Positions 32,251 through 43,089 of a DNA stretch of 64,000 nt are shown one piece after another. The number at the start of each line of letters is the position of its first letter. Position 1 is the stretch's first letter. Source of the DNA: Alviniconcha marisindica (Eukaryota; Mollusca; Gastropoda; Provannidae); assembly GCA_018857735.1 (NCBI GenBank), contig JABMCL010002768.1:27501-91500 (forward strand), in the 5' to 3' direction. The notes under the pieces are model-generated. The model searched no databases. It saw only the letters and a list, made by a program, of their open reading frames with translations, and had not been told where the DNA came from. Both the position numbers and the translations under genes were made by a program.

Positions 32251-33170
32251 GCAATGCTTTTTTCGGGCTGATTATTCTAAGTCTCTTACTGGTCAGCAAG
32301 TAGTAATAAAGGACAATCGTGATCACCACATATTAGATACGTGTTTTGGTGACAAATGATTGATTGAATCGCAGTTAGATACGACTTTGTTGATAGGTGA
32401 TTAGTTGAAGCGTGAGTCGAGTTGAGTTGACAAGCTTAGGCCCACTAGTTTGGCTAAAAGCGCTGCCAAATTATTCCGCCTAATCCTTGCAGTTGGAAAA
32501 CTCTGTCGATTCACCTGGCATCAATCATCAACTCGGACAGTGTCTTTCGCAGAATTTAGGATTATAGGATAAAACACAAATACGGCAGAACTCGGCATTA
32601 GAATTTTATCACCGACTTCAGAAATATAGTTTATAAGAGAAACATCATCGTGTTTTGATGCAAACACGACAGAAGAAAATAAGAAAGATGAAAAAAAACA
32701 AAAGGACGTGACAAAAGGCTGAAAGAGAATAAAGGGGTATACCCCGAAAATTTGCATGTTGTGTTTTGACCTGATAAAGAGCGTTATTTTGAACCTTTAT
32801 GTGTTTAAAAGGAAGCGACGTTTTTAGGGAAACTATGTCCTATCATGACGTGAAAACTTGATGTGTCTGACTTCGGTTTTGCTCGGGAGTTCCAAAGAAC
32901 AGTGAACATACAAGAGCCAAACACATTTTATATGTTTGGATCTTGTTTTAGAACGCTAGCAGCCATTTTTGTTTTAGAACGCTAGTGGTCAGTCTTGTTT
33001 AAGAATTTATGCCATTAATATATGTTTGACATCAGCAATTATATGATGTGCACGTGCCATCAGCAATTTCAGAAACAATCACTGTATCTGTGATAGCATT
33101 TGTGCAAAATGTGCATTGATTTAGGCCATACTAAACTCAGTTATTGGGATTTTATCTTTTATTGATGGAC
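32251..33170. other. Interruption of the array, including a dispersed repeat
   Basis: At 32733-33000 the sequence ataaaggggtataccccgaa, then gcatgttgtgttttgacctg and later tatgtttggatcttg with agaacgctagcagc, matches 54170-54252 and 26393-26450. The remainder is unclassified. Confidence 0.5.
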
Positions 33171-33471
33171 ACATCTGCGAAAGCCACGAGCCTTGCGTTT
33201 GTAGCGTTGGATTTTCAGCATGCGGGTGTCAGAAGAAGAACACAGTGTACGAGACGGAGTGTAGACATGTAGCAGTTCAGAGAGGTAAGCAGGACCAGAA
33301 CTGTTTATAGCACTGAAACATATGCAAGCGATTTTAATACTTAGTACGTTCTGAAGTGGGAAGCTGGTGCAGTTTTTCCAGGAGAGGTGTTGAGTGGTGG
33401 TGACGGGGTGCTAAGAGAACGAGTCTTGCAGCAAAGTTTTGAATTTTCTGGAAAGGTTGGATGGTGCCATC

Positions 33472-33472
<1 letters not shown>
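33171..33472 (-). mobile_element. LINE fragment, KTHGFR family (RT C-terminus)
   Basis: The minus strand reads FQKIQNFAARLVLLAPRHHH, then SELLHVYTPSRTL, SSSDTRMLKIQRYKRKARGF. This is the same family as 36835-38023 and 19926-20275, with stops and a frame change. It abuts (GT)n at 33474. Confidence 0.75.

Positions 33473-33473
<1 letters not shown>

Positions 33474-33539
<66 letters not shown>
33474..33539. repeat. (GT)n microsatellite
   Basis: Sixty-plus bases of GT lie between the LINE fragment and the exon-like segment. Confidence 0.98.
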
Positions 33540-33784
33540 TCCATTTGAATCTTATTTTGTTGCAGATTCAACTAACAGGGTGAAAAGACGCACTCAAAAG
33601 CTGCTGGACAGACATTTTGATTCGATTCGAAGTTTGGATTTCGATTTCTATCACGAACATGTAATAAACAGCTTACACAATGGGTTTTCTTTGTGTTTAC
33701 CGAGATCAGAAACACTCTTGTAAATTTTGCCGTACCCAGTTCGACAAAATTTGCACAACTCTGGTTTCTTATTTCTCAGTAATG
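33540..33784 (+). other. Exon-like open segment of unknown origin
   Basis: The sequence ttattttgttgcag at 33551-33566 has the form of a 3' splice site. From there an open frame of about 52 codons (STNRVKRRTQKLLDRHFDSI, then RSLDFDFYHEHVINSLHNGF) runs to a TAA at 33721. Composition is protein-like rather than repetitive, but no family is recognised and no partner exon in a compatible phase was found. Confidence 0.25.
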
Positions 33785-35470
33785 TGTCAAGCTCGATTTA
33801 TCACCCACCTTTACTGACGATACGTAACTTCATTGTATCCCACCGTTACTGACGATAAGTAACTAAAATATTTTTATCACCCCGCCGTTACTGACGAAAA
33901 GTAACTTCTGTAACCTGTTATCCCACCGTTACTGACGACAAGTAACTAAGAGCCCTTTATCATCTCGCCTTTACTGACGATAAGTAACTTCATGAATTTG
34001 TTGTCATCCCACCGTTACCGACGATAATAACTAAAAACATTTCATCACCCCACCTCTATGGATGATTAAAGGAAAAAAATACAATTCAGAAACTTGTCGT
34101 CATCCCACAGTAACTGACAATAATTAACTAAGAACTTTTTATCACCCCTCATTTACTGACAATAAGTAACTTCAGAAACTTGTTGTCATCCCACAGTAAC
34201 TGATAATAATTAACTAAGAACTTTTTATCACCCCTTATTTACAGACGATAAGTCACTCAAACTTGTTGTCATCCTACAGTAACTGATAATAATTAACTAA
34301 GAACCTTTTATCACCCCTCATTTACTGATAATAAGTAACTTCAGAAACTTGTCATCCCACAGTAACTGATAATAATTAACTAAGAACTTTTTATCACCCT
34401 TTATTTACAGACGATAAGTCACTTGAGAAACTTCTTGTCATCCCACAGTAACTGATAATAATGAACTAAGTACTTTTTATCACCCCTCATATACAGACGA
34501 CAAGTAACTTCACTCAGTAAGTTATCCCATCGTTACTGACGACAAGTAACTACAGTACTTTTATCACTCTTCCTTTACTGACGATAAGTCACTTCAGTAA
34601 CTTGTTTTCATCCCATAGTTACTGATAATAATCAATAGGAACTTTTTGTCATCCCTCCTTTACTGACGATAAGTCACTTCAGTACTTTTATCACCCATCC
34701 TTTATTGACAATAAGTCATTTCAGTACTTTTATCATCCCTCGTTTACTGACGATAAGTAACTACAGTACTTTTATCACCCATCCTTTACTGACGATAAGT
34801 CATTTCAGTACTTTTATCATCCCTCGTTTACTGACGATAAGTCACTTCAGTACTTTTATCATCCCTCGTTTACTGGCGATAAGTCACTTCAGTACTTTTA
34901 TCACCCATCCTTTACTGACGATAAGTCACTTCAGTACTTTTATCACCCATCCTTTACTGACGATAAGTCACTTCAGTACTTTTATCACCCATCCTTTACT
35001 GACGCCGCCCTGTTATAACCACACTGGTTGACTGGGCGTAAAGCACCAAGTTACATACCTACCTACCGTTACTGACGATAAGTCACTTAAGAAACTTGTT
35101 GTCACCCCACAATTACTCACAATAATTAACTACGAACTTTTATCACCCCTACGTTACTGGCAATAACTTCAGTAACTTATCCCATCGCTACTGACAACAG
35201 GTAACTAATAACCTTTTATCATCCCTCCTTTACTGACGATAAGTCACTTCAGTAACTTATCCCATCGTTACTAACAACAAGTAACTAATAACCTTTTATT
35301 GCTCCTCCGTTATTGACAATAAGTCATTTCAGTAACTTATCCCATCGTTACTGACAAGAAGTAACTAATAACCTTTTATCACCCCTCCATTACTGACGAT
35401 AAGTCACTTCAGTAACTTATCCCATCATTACTGACGATAAGTCATTTCAGTAACTTATCCCATCGTTACT
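33785..35470. repeat. gttactgacgataagtaac minisatellite, block 2
   Basis: Continuation of the 31030 array. From 34680 to 35000 it becomes homogeneous, with a unit of about 48 bp (agtcacttcagtacttttat, caccatcc-like spacer, tttactgacgat). At 35004-35052 a LINE-tail motif (gccctgttataacc, ggttgactgggcgtaaagca) interrupts it. Confidence 0.92.
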
Positions 35471-35472
35471 GA

Positions 35473-35830
35473 TGTGGAGCGGGGATAGCTCAGTGGTTAG
35501 CCGGAGCGCCGGATCTGGTGATCGAAAGGTCGCGGGTTCCAATCCCTGCCGGAGCGGCGGGATAATTTTCTTCTCCAGACTCGAATTCTGCGCTGATTGT
35601 TATTTCGGTATCCGTTCCATCCCCGTGCTACCGCTGTCGCACGTAACAGTTCCCGGCCATCCTGCCAAAAGTGCAGGTGGCTGGTTACAGCTAAACATGC
35701 ATGCACCTTAAGTATGTGGCGGTTTGCATGAAGTGACATGGCGCATGGTCGTATGGTGTTTACAGAACGCGCCGAGACTGCAGCAGTTCCCCATTGTACC
35801 AGCCATGTCAGCGCTGTAAGTACACCACTT
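35473..35830 (+). mobile_element. tRNA-derived SINE, family A (best copy)
   Basis: The head contains gcggggatagctcagtggtt (A box) and ggtcgcgggttccaatccc (B box), with a 3-bp insertion after the A box. The body contains ttatttcggtatccgttcca and tggttacagctaaacatgc. The distal part, gccgagactgcagcagttcc with accagccatgtcagc, is shared in complement with 19655-19730. It is inserted at the end of the gttactgacgataag array (left flank cgttactgatg). Confidence 0.82.
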
Positions 35831-35917
35831 GGTGAATATTCGAAAAACGCGCTTTAAAAAGCTAGTCACTCATGTAGAATCATCCACAGGGTTCCACGCG
35901 AGATCAAGAGGAAGGAG

Positions 35918-36118
35918 GTGGAGCTGGACCCTCAAGTTAGCCTAGAGGATATCATGAGCAGGGAGGTGGAGCTGGACCCTCAAGTTAGCCTAGAAGAGAT
36001 CATGAGCAGGGAGGTGGAGCTGGACCCTCAAGTTAGCCTAGAAGAGATCATGAGCAGGGAGGTGGAGCTGGACCCTCAAGTTAGCCTAGAAGAGATCATG
36101 AGCAGGGAGGTGGAACTG
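35918..36118 (+). repeat. 48-bp in-frame repeat encoding a 16-residue motif, 4-5 copies
   Basis: The unit is 48 bp and encodes ELDPQVSLEEIMSREV in one open plus frame that continues past the array to about 36199. The acidic repeat is compatible with a protein repeat, but there is no recognisable flanking domain, and a period divisible by three keeps frames open by chance. The reverse strand has stops in the corresponding frame. Confidence 0.85.
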
Positions 36119-36129
36119 GGCTGCGAAAG

Positions 36130-36360
36130 TTGGACTTCTTTCGCTTCGAGTTGCTCGAGTTGTTCCTCAACAGCAGTGCAACGGACATTGTCCTTGTGAC
36201 TCTGCCCAGCACGGCAGTTGAAACAGCAATTGCGCTGTGCACTAGTCGCTGCGCAATGGCGAAGGGACACCGCCTTAACACTTCCATTGTTCTGGCGGCG
36301 GTCCACGATCTCTCCGGTCTTTTTCGGGCGGTATTCGCGGTCGAGCCTTCATTCTTTCGT
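36130..36360 (-). other. Possible CCHC-like gag remnant (weak)
   Basis: A minus-strand frame contains RNCCFNCRAGQSHKDNVRCT. This resembles the CxxC...H...C knuckle of retroelement gag proteins, but spacing is C-x2-C-x5-H-x5-C rather than C-x2-C-x4-H-x4-C. No other gag or pol feature is nearby. Treat as speculative. Confidence 0.2.
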
Positions 36361-36366
36361 CCTCTT

Positions 36367-36388
36367 CCCCCCCCCCCCCCCCCCCCTG
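36367..36388. repeat. Poly-C run
   Basis: A C homopolymer of about 22 bases lies immediately upstream of the dispersed repeat relic. Confidence 0.95.
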
Positions 36389-36450
36389 TCCCCGTCCCTA
36401 ATAAGCAACCTCGCTTCTGTGGACGTAAAGCAACATGGTCAAGGTCACGT
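36385..36450 (+). repeat. Dispersed GGRPxPVPN-type repeat relic
   Basis: The sequences tgtccccgtccctaataagc and cttctgtggacgtaaagcaa match the corresponding parts at 21213-21260 and, in complement, 56405-56460. The 5' half is missing here. Confidence 0.6.
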
Positions 36451-36536
36451 AGAATCACATCCGAGCGCAGTGAGTCTGCTCGAGCGCTATACAAAAGCAA
36501 TCAACAACAACTGACTACAAGTAAATAAGACTTTTC

Positions 36537-36830
36537 TTTTTACAGAAATAAGAATCTTTATTGTCTATCAATAACATAGAAATCTGCCTTACGACTGCAT
36601 AAAAGAGACCAGTAAAATAACACACAGTATAATACATAAACATAAGTACACATATATTGTAAAACACCGAGTATTTTATCACTGAGTCTGTGGAGTACAC
36701 ACGCATCCGAAACAGTCAACCCTACCAGTTACACGCGTCAACAAATGCACTCACAGGTCAGGCATTTTTCAACAAGTAAGAAAAGTAGAACTCATCAAAT
36801 TCAACCCAACAGACAAAATACCTATCACCC
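36537..36830 (-). mobile_element. LINE 3' UTR, second copy of the 14523 element
   Basis: In complement it matches 14800-15075: ctgacctgtgagtgca, acgcgtgtaactggtagg, ttgactgtttcggatg, ttatgcagtcgtaaggca, gacaataaagattct. The 3' end lies at about 36545 on the minus strand. Confidence 0.75.
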
Positions 36831-36848
36831 CTCTTTTATTGACGATAA
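36823..36848. repeat. Fragment of the gttactgacgataag minisatellite
   Basis: The sequence tatcacccctcttttattga followed by cgataa matches a unit of the 33785-35470 array. It is the left flank of the LINE at 36835-38023; array sequence reappears at 38024. Confidence 0.55.
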
Positions 36849-37687
36849 ACTCCAGAAATCCATTCCTCACTGTGAAGTGACCAACCTCACCAAAGAACTC
36901 AATGCATATACAGATGACATAAAAACATGGATGACCGAAAATCAGCTCAAACTGAACGACGACAAAACAGAAGCTCGTCTTTTTCCTTTTCGTCTTCCTT
37001 GAAACCTCCCACCGTTTCCCTCACTGATTCGATTACTCTTGGCTCTCACAACATTCCCTTCTCTTATTCTGCCAGGAACTTTCTGCCAGGAAGGTTCATT
37101 CTTGACTCAAAACTATCCATGAAGAAGCACGTCATAAAACCTGTCAAACCGCCGGTTTCTCACTGAAGACGCAGCCAAGACTCCTACTTCCTATAGCCTC
37201 TCACGGCTTGACTACTGCAACTGTCTCCTCATGGGTCCACCTAATTCTGTCATCCAGCTTCTCCAGAAAATTCAAAACTTTGCTACAAGACTCGTTCTCT
37301 TGGCACCCCGCCGCCACCACTCAACCAGCTTTCCATTTTATAACGTACTAAGTATAAAGTGCTGCATGTCTGCACTCGTCTCGTACACTACGCTCTTCTT
37401 CTGACACCCGCATGCTGAAAGTCCAGCAATACAAACGCAAGACTCATGGCTTTTGCACCTTCTCTTGCTTTGAACCCCACATTTGGAATTCACTCCCACA
37501 AGACCTTAGACACTATTAAACCCTGCCATCTTTTCAAGCCAAACTGGAAACCTTCCTCTTCTTGCTGTATTTTCACCCAAACTAATATCAATACCCAGTT
37601 TCTGCTACAGTCATTGCGTGTGTGTGTGTGTGCGTGTGTGTGTGTGGTGTAGTGTGGTGTGTGTGGTGTGTGTGTGTGTGTGAGTGT

Positions 37688-37723
<36 letters not shown>

Positions 37724-37765
37724 TGTGTGTGTGTGTGTCTGTGTGTGGTGTGGTGTGGTGTGTGT

Positions 37766-37830
<65 letters not shown>

Positions 37831-38023
37831 TGTGTTGTGTTATTGTTTGTTGTTGTGTGTGTGTGTGTCTGCAGTGTGTTTCCGTATAATACTTTATGTA
37901 AATCGTTTTGGTAGGACTGTTCTCTACATGTGTATAGAATATCATATTAATAGGTTAATATCTATCATGTGAGTGCTCAGGGCGTTGATGAGCGCATGAT
38001 AAATGTACATTATTATTATTCTA
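36835..38023 (+). mobile_element. 5'-truncated LINE, KTHGFR family
   Basis: Plus-strand coding remains in order: LQKSIPHCEVTNLTKELNAY, then TDDIKTWMTENQLKLNDDKT (RT palm to thumb), SRLDYCNCLLMGPPNS, LLQKIQNFATRLVLLAPRRH, and after a gap KTHGF-type sequence. At least four frame changes and internal deletions make it inactive. A 250-bp TG-rich tract (37617-37870) sits in the 3' UTR. The 3' end gatgagcgcatgataaatgt with (ATT)n matches the 20275 copy. It is inserted in the gttactgacgataag array, which resumes at 38024. Confidence 0.8.
37617..37868. repeat. (TG)n compound microsatellite
   Basis: TG repeats with recurrent tgtggtg and tgagtg interruptions, inside a LINE 3' UTR. Confidence 0.97.
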
Positions 38024-38065
38024 TCGTTACTGACGACAAGTAACGAAGAACTGTTTATTACCACA
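38024..38065. repeat. Terminal fragment of the gttactgacgataag minisatellite
   Basis: The sequence ctatcgttactgacgacaag followed by taacgaagaact is a unit of the array at 31030-35470, isolated by the LINE insertion. Confidence 0.7.
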
Positions 38066-38179
38066 CCATTTCTTCTCATTCTAAAAAATAATAATGAATT
38101 TTTATGTGCTATTTCTCCAAAATGAAACACATGGCCCATTAATAAGCAAAGAACCAAAATAGTCAAGAGCCCGAGCGTG

Positions 38180-38227
38180 GCGCGCTCGCACGCACGCACG
38201 CACGCACGCACGCACATACACGGACAT

Positions 38228-38297
<70 letters not shown>
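38180..38297. repeat. (CACG)n and (AC)n compound microsatellite
   Basis: About eight cacg units precede about 70 bp of AC. Read on the minus strand it lies immediately 3' of the LINE coding end. Confidence 0.97.
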
Positions 38298-38299
<2 letters not shown>

Positions 38300-38790
38300 G
38301 GACAGCTTGAAGAGGTGAGATTTCTTAGATGATTTGAAATACATGAGTATGTCTGGCGACCTAACTTTGCAACGGAGACTGTTCCAAAGGGACGGACGGA
38401 CGTAAGGCAAAGATCTATGACCAATCGAGTGCGTGCGCACAGAGGGAATCAAGACAAAGAATGGAAGTATCAGAAGAAGAGCCTAGCTGGGGGTTGGTTT
38501 GCAAACTTTAAGGAGTTCGGTCCAGGAGACAGGAGCGGTCGAATTGAGGCAGTGGTAGCACAAAGAAGCGAGCTTGTACCGGAGAGACGCAAGATGGGGA
38601 GACATAATTATGGTCAGTTTGGGGAACTCTTAGGACAAGATGTGCACCGTTGTTTTGTTTTGTTTTGAACTTTTTATAGTTTGTTTGACAGACACTGAGG
38701 ACGCTAGACAGGATCGAGGATGGAATTGCAGTAGACTAGGCGTGAAAAAACAAAGGCAGAGACAATTTTGTGGCATTTTTAGACATCTTT
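38298..38790 (-). mobile_element. LINE 3' fragment (CR1/L2-like)
   Basis: The minus strand encodes IPSVRTHSIGHRSLPYVRPS, then LWNSLRCKVRSPDILMYFKS, then KKSHLFKL, an RT polyprotein C-terminus. Further upstream (38560-38740), SSDTS and LDYC-like pieces are visible with stops. A GTTTT repeat (38650-38668) interrupts it. Inactive. Confidence 0.72.
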
Positions 38791-40865
38791 GCCCCTACCT
38801 CCTGTCTTTTCCTCTCTGTGTGCCACTCTCTCGCCCTCTCCGTATGCCTCTCTCTCCCTCTCTGTGTACCTCTCTCCCCCTCTCCGTATGCCTCTCTCCC
38901 TCTCCGTATGCCTCTCTCCCTCTCTGTATGCCTCTCTCTCCCTCTCCGTATGCCTCTCTCCCTCTCTGTGTACGTCTCCCTCCTTCTCCGTATGCCTCTC
39001 TCCCTTTCTGTATACCTCTCTCTTCCTCTCCGTGTGCCTCTCTCCCTCTCTGTGTGCCTCTCTCTCTCCCTGTGTGCCCCTCTCTTCCTGTGTGCCCCTC
39101 TCTCCCTGTGTGCCCCGCTCTCCCTGTGTGCCCCTCTCTCCCTGTGTGCCTCTCTCTCCCTGTGTGCCCCTCTCTCCCTGTGTGCCCCGCTCTCCCTGTG
39201 TGCCCCTCTCTCCCTGTGTGCCCGGCTCTCCCTGTGTGCCTCTCTCTCCCTGTGTGCCTCTCTCTCCCTGTGTGCCCCTCTCGCGCCCTCTGTGCGCTCT
39301 CCGTGTGCCTCTCTCCCTCTCTGTGTGCCTCTTTCCCTCTCCGTATGCCTCTCTCCCTCTCTGTGTGCCTCTCTCTCCCTGTGTGCCCCTCTCGCGCCCT
39401 CTGTGCCCTCTCTGTATGCCTCTCTCTCCCTCTCTATGTGCCTCTTTATCCTCCTATCTGTGCCTCTCTCTCCCTCTGTGTGTGCCTCTCTCTCTCAGTG
39501 TGTCCTCTCTCTCTCTCTCCTCTTCTCTGTGCCTCTCTCTCCTCTCTCTCTCTCTCCTCTTCTCTGTGCCTCTCTCTCCCTCTCTGTGTGCCTCTCTCTC
39601 CTCTCTGTGCCCCTCTCTCTTCCTCTCTGTGTGCCCCTCGCTCCCTCTCTTCCCTCTCTGTGAGCCCCCTCTCTCCTTCTCTGTGTGCCCCTCACTCCAT
39701 CTATCTCCCTGTGTGTGCCCCTCCCTCTCCCTCTCTGTGTGCCCCTCGCTCCCTCTCTCTCCCTCTGTGTGCTTCTCTCCTCTCTTGTGCCTCTCTCTCC
39801 TCTGTGCCCCCCCCCTCCCCTTGTGCTCTCTCCCCTCGGCCCCCCTCTCTGTGTGCCCCCCCCCCTCCCCTGTTGCCCTTCCCTCTCTGTGTGCCCTCCC
39901 CCTGTGTGCTCCCTCCTCCCCTCCTTGTCCCTTTCCTTGTGTGCCCCCCTCTCTCTCCCTCTCTGTTGCCCCTCCTTGTGCCCTCTCCTCTCCCTCTCTG
40001 TGTGCCCCCCCCCCTCTTGGCCCTCCCTCCTCTCCCCTCTGTGTGTGCCCCACTTCCCTGTGTGTGCCCCTCCCTCTCTCTCCCTCTCTGTGTGCCTCCC
40101 CTTCTCCCTCTTGTGTGCCCCTTCCCTCCCCTCTGTCCCTCTCTCCCCTCTGTTGCCCCCTTTCCCTGTGTGCCTCTTCCCCCTTTTCCTCTGTTTCCCC
40201 CCTCCCTCCCCCCCCACTTTTCTCTGTTCCCTCCCTCTCTTCCCTCTCTGTGTGCCCCCCCTTTTCCTCTGTGCCCCTCCCTCCCTCTCTTTCCCCTCTG
40301 TGTGCCCTCCTCCCTTTTCCTCTGTGCCTCCCTTCCTCTCTTCCCTCTCTGTGTGCCCCCCCTTTTCCTCGTGCCCTCTTCCCTCTCTTTCCCTCGTTCC
40401 CCCTTCTCCTCTGTGCCCTCCCTCCCTCCTCTCTTTCCTCTCTTGTGCCCCCCCCCCCCCTTTCTCCTCTGTGCCCCTCCCTCCCTCTCTTCCCTCCTCC
40501 CCCCTTTCCTCTGTGCCCTCCCTCCTCTCTTCCGTCTCTGTGCCCCCCCCCCCTTCTCCTCTGTGCCCTCCCTCCCACTCTTTCCCTCTCTGTGTGCCCC
40601 CCCTTCTCCTCGTCCTTCTCCCTCTCTTTCCTCTCTGTGTGCCCCCCCCCTTTCCTCTGTGCCCCTCCCTCCTCTCTTCCCTCTCTGTGTGCCCCCCCCC
40701 CCCCTTTTTCCTCTGTTCCTTCCTCCTCTCTTTCCCTCTCTGTGTGCCCCCATTCTCCTCTGTGCCCTCCCTCCCTCTCTTTCCCTCTCTGTGTGCCCCC
40801 CCCCCCCCCCTTTCTCCTCTTGCCCTCCCTCCCTCTCTTTCCCTCTCTGTGTGCCCCCCTCTCTC
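38791..40865 (+). repeat. 2-kb pyrimidine-rich minisatellite (ctctccctctctgtgtgcc)
   Basis: About 2,075 bp in which one strand is almost entirely C/T apart from tgtgtgcc or cgtatgcc once per unit of about 20-35 bp. Downstream units acquire long C runs (for example 40449-40460 and 40799-40810). All three plus frames are open for hundreds of codons (up to about 770), giving Leu/Pro/Ser/Cys-rich sequences. The strand asymmetry and simultaneous opening of all frames show a repeat, not a gene. It is a strong triplex (H-DNA) candidate. Confidence 0.95.
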
Positions 40866-41880
40866 AGACAGTGTTTTTCAGGGAGTGTGACATCACGTGG
40901 GAGAACACAACATCACCAGTTAAACAACGTATGAGTCAGTGTCGACACGCGCACCTATTGGCTTTCTCGGTGTCGGGGCCAGTGACTGGGGTGGCTGTTA
41001 ATACGGTTAGGCTATTGGCACGAGAGTCAGTGATCGGTGGAAGAGAATTGGCCCATATTGTTCATGGCTGCCCGCCCCCACGTGGTATGAGGTGGCTTGC
41101 TTGAGACCACTTGCCTGCGTTAACCCTCAACAGTCCACAGGGCTGGCTGGGTGAAAAGACACTGCCCGCATTCTTTATCACTGGCTTGTCTTTCACTGCA
41201 GGCAATCAGTTTTTGAGTGGGCTGTTAATTTCACATTTCACGGTAGTGAGTTGGAGAGGGGGGTTCATTTTGCCCGGCTCCTCGAGTCGCACGGGCAGAA
41301 AAATATCGTCAGAGCCACACGATGGTGTTCCTTTGCTTCAACTCAACGTGCCGGGTTTAGACATTTTTCACTCATCGCATGATAATCATGTTAGACGAAC
41401 ATGTAAATGTTTTTTTCATTAAAACGCCTGTTGATGTTTCTCGTGCGTATAACCACAGAAATGATGCTATGCATATTTGCATGCACATGTTATAGTCTGA
41501 TGGCTTAAACATGTTTTGTTCATAAAGTATATCGACTGACAATAACAGAGTGCACAAGTTCTCTGAGCATCAAAAACCTTGACGCTCAAAACGATGAGGT
41601 GGATAGTGCAGTGGGGTAGGTTAGCACATCAGTGGTTCGCGGAGAGAAGATGTAATAAAAGACAGCAATTAACGGGTTCTTTGAAGAAGAAGAATTCTCT
41701 TTTAAGCCCTGTACCCCGCAAGTTAAAAAACAACATCAGACGTTCTAAGGGACAATTAGCACGATGTATTGGGCCATTGGAGAATGAAGTACGGTTTCTA
41801 ATCAAAGCTTGCCTTGGTGATTTTGTCGAAGTCATCTCTCACACAGCCCTACACCCTCCGCTCGGCATTAGCCCTGATAC
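40866..41880. other. Unique region, no recognised gene
   Basis: Contains two CACGTG motifs (near 40905 and 41081) and tgagtca near 40932. A plus frame at 41579-41896 (105 codons) is not low-complexity but was not assignable. It runs into a LINE-tail motif at 41872. Confidence 0.4.
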
Positions 41881-41947
41881 AACTCTATGTGGCTGACTGG
41901 CTATGCGGTTGACTGGCTATATGGCTGACTGGGCTCACAGCACCAAC
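41872..41947 (+). mobile_element. LINE 3' tail with tandem ggttgactggctat
   Basis: The sequence gccctgatacaactctatgt, then three variants of gg(c/t)tgactgg, ending gggctcacagcaccaac, is a variant of the gccctgatataacc...gactgggcgtaaaacacc tail found at 19456 and 35004. Confidence 0.5.
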
Positions 41948-42059
41948 GAATTAACTACACCCTCCACTGCCCGAGCTCAGTACGGGACAGTGTGTTGTCA
42001 GCAGAAAGTGCCAGTGACATGAACTCTCAGGTCAGTAGCTCTGTTCCGCGCAAAGTTGG

Positions 42060-42225
42060 AATCCGCTCAATTCCGGAACTGAGCAGCGGAAAGTGAGAAT
42101 TCCTAAAGTGAGCACCAATTCCGGAATCGCGTGAATCTCCTGCTCAGTTCCGGAATTGCCCGAATCGCCTGCTCAATTCCGGAATCGTCTGAATCGCCTG
42201 CTCAATTGCCGAATTATGTCGAGCG
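42060..42225. repeat. About 30-bp repeat with four ttccggaa palindromes
   Basis: The units ctgctcaattccggaatcgc and ctgaatcgc repeat. TTCCGGAA occurs at 42071, 42119, 42148 and 42177. The dyad aTTCcgGAAt fits a head-to-head heat-shock-element dimer (nTTCnnGAAn) in form, but no gene is adjacent. Confidence 0.7.
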
Positions 42226-42560
42226 CAAAGCTGGAATGTGTCTCATTGTTGGAATAATTATTATGTTGTGCGACCAGGCCCAGGACAGAGTTAATAAAAA
42301 TTGCTGTTAATGAGTGGGGGGGGGAGGGGGGGGGGGAATGTCTTGAAGTTTTGCGTCCCTTCCCTTTGCTTTTCAAATGCAGCCACGGCTACCGCTGAAA
42401 AAAAATCATTGCAGATAACCCGCTCTTTTTTCGTGACTGAGCGGCCCCAACAATTTCGAATTTGAATAAAATAATATTGACGTTCATACTGTCACCGAAT
42501 GTCAGGAGGCATAATAATTATATGTCTAGGGGCAGACACATTTTTTTGCTTTTACCGCCT
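42226..42560. other. Spacer with G-rich tract
   Basis: A G-rich tract with two A interruptions lies at 42317-42338. No gene is recognised. Confidence 0.5.
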
Positions 42561-42625
42561 TTCAAGACTAGGCGTAAAACACAAGTTACTTACTTACTTA
42601 TCACCTTTCAGGACTGGCCTAAAAC

Positions 42626-42720
<95 letters not shown>

Positions 42721-42757
42721 GTCAAGACTGGGCCTAAAACACCAAGCTACTTGCTTG

Positions 42758-42810
<53 letters not shown>

Positions 42811-42887
42811 TACTTACTTACTTTCAGGACTGGCCTAAAACACCAAGTTAATTGCTTACTTACCACCTTTCAAGACTGGCCTAAAAC

Positions 42888-42986
<99 letters not shown>

Positions 42987-43010
42987 GCCAAGACTGGGCC
43001 TAAAACACCA

Positions 43011-43089
<79 letters not shown>

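Noticed and set aside
38640..41104. Very long plus-strand frames of about 764-771 codons and long minus frames
   Set aside because: All plus frames are open at once over a pyrimidine-rich minisatellite; composition and periodicity explain them.
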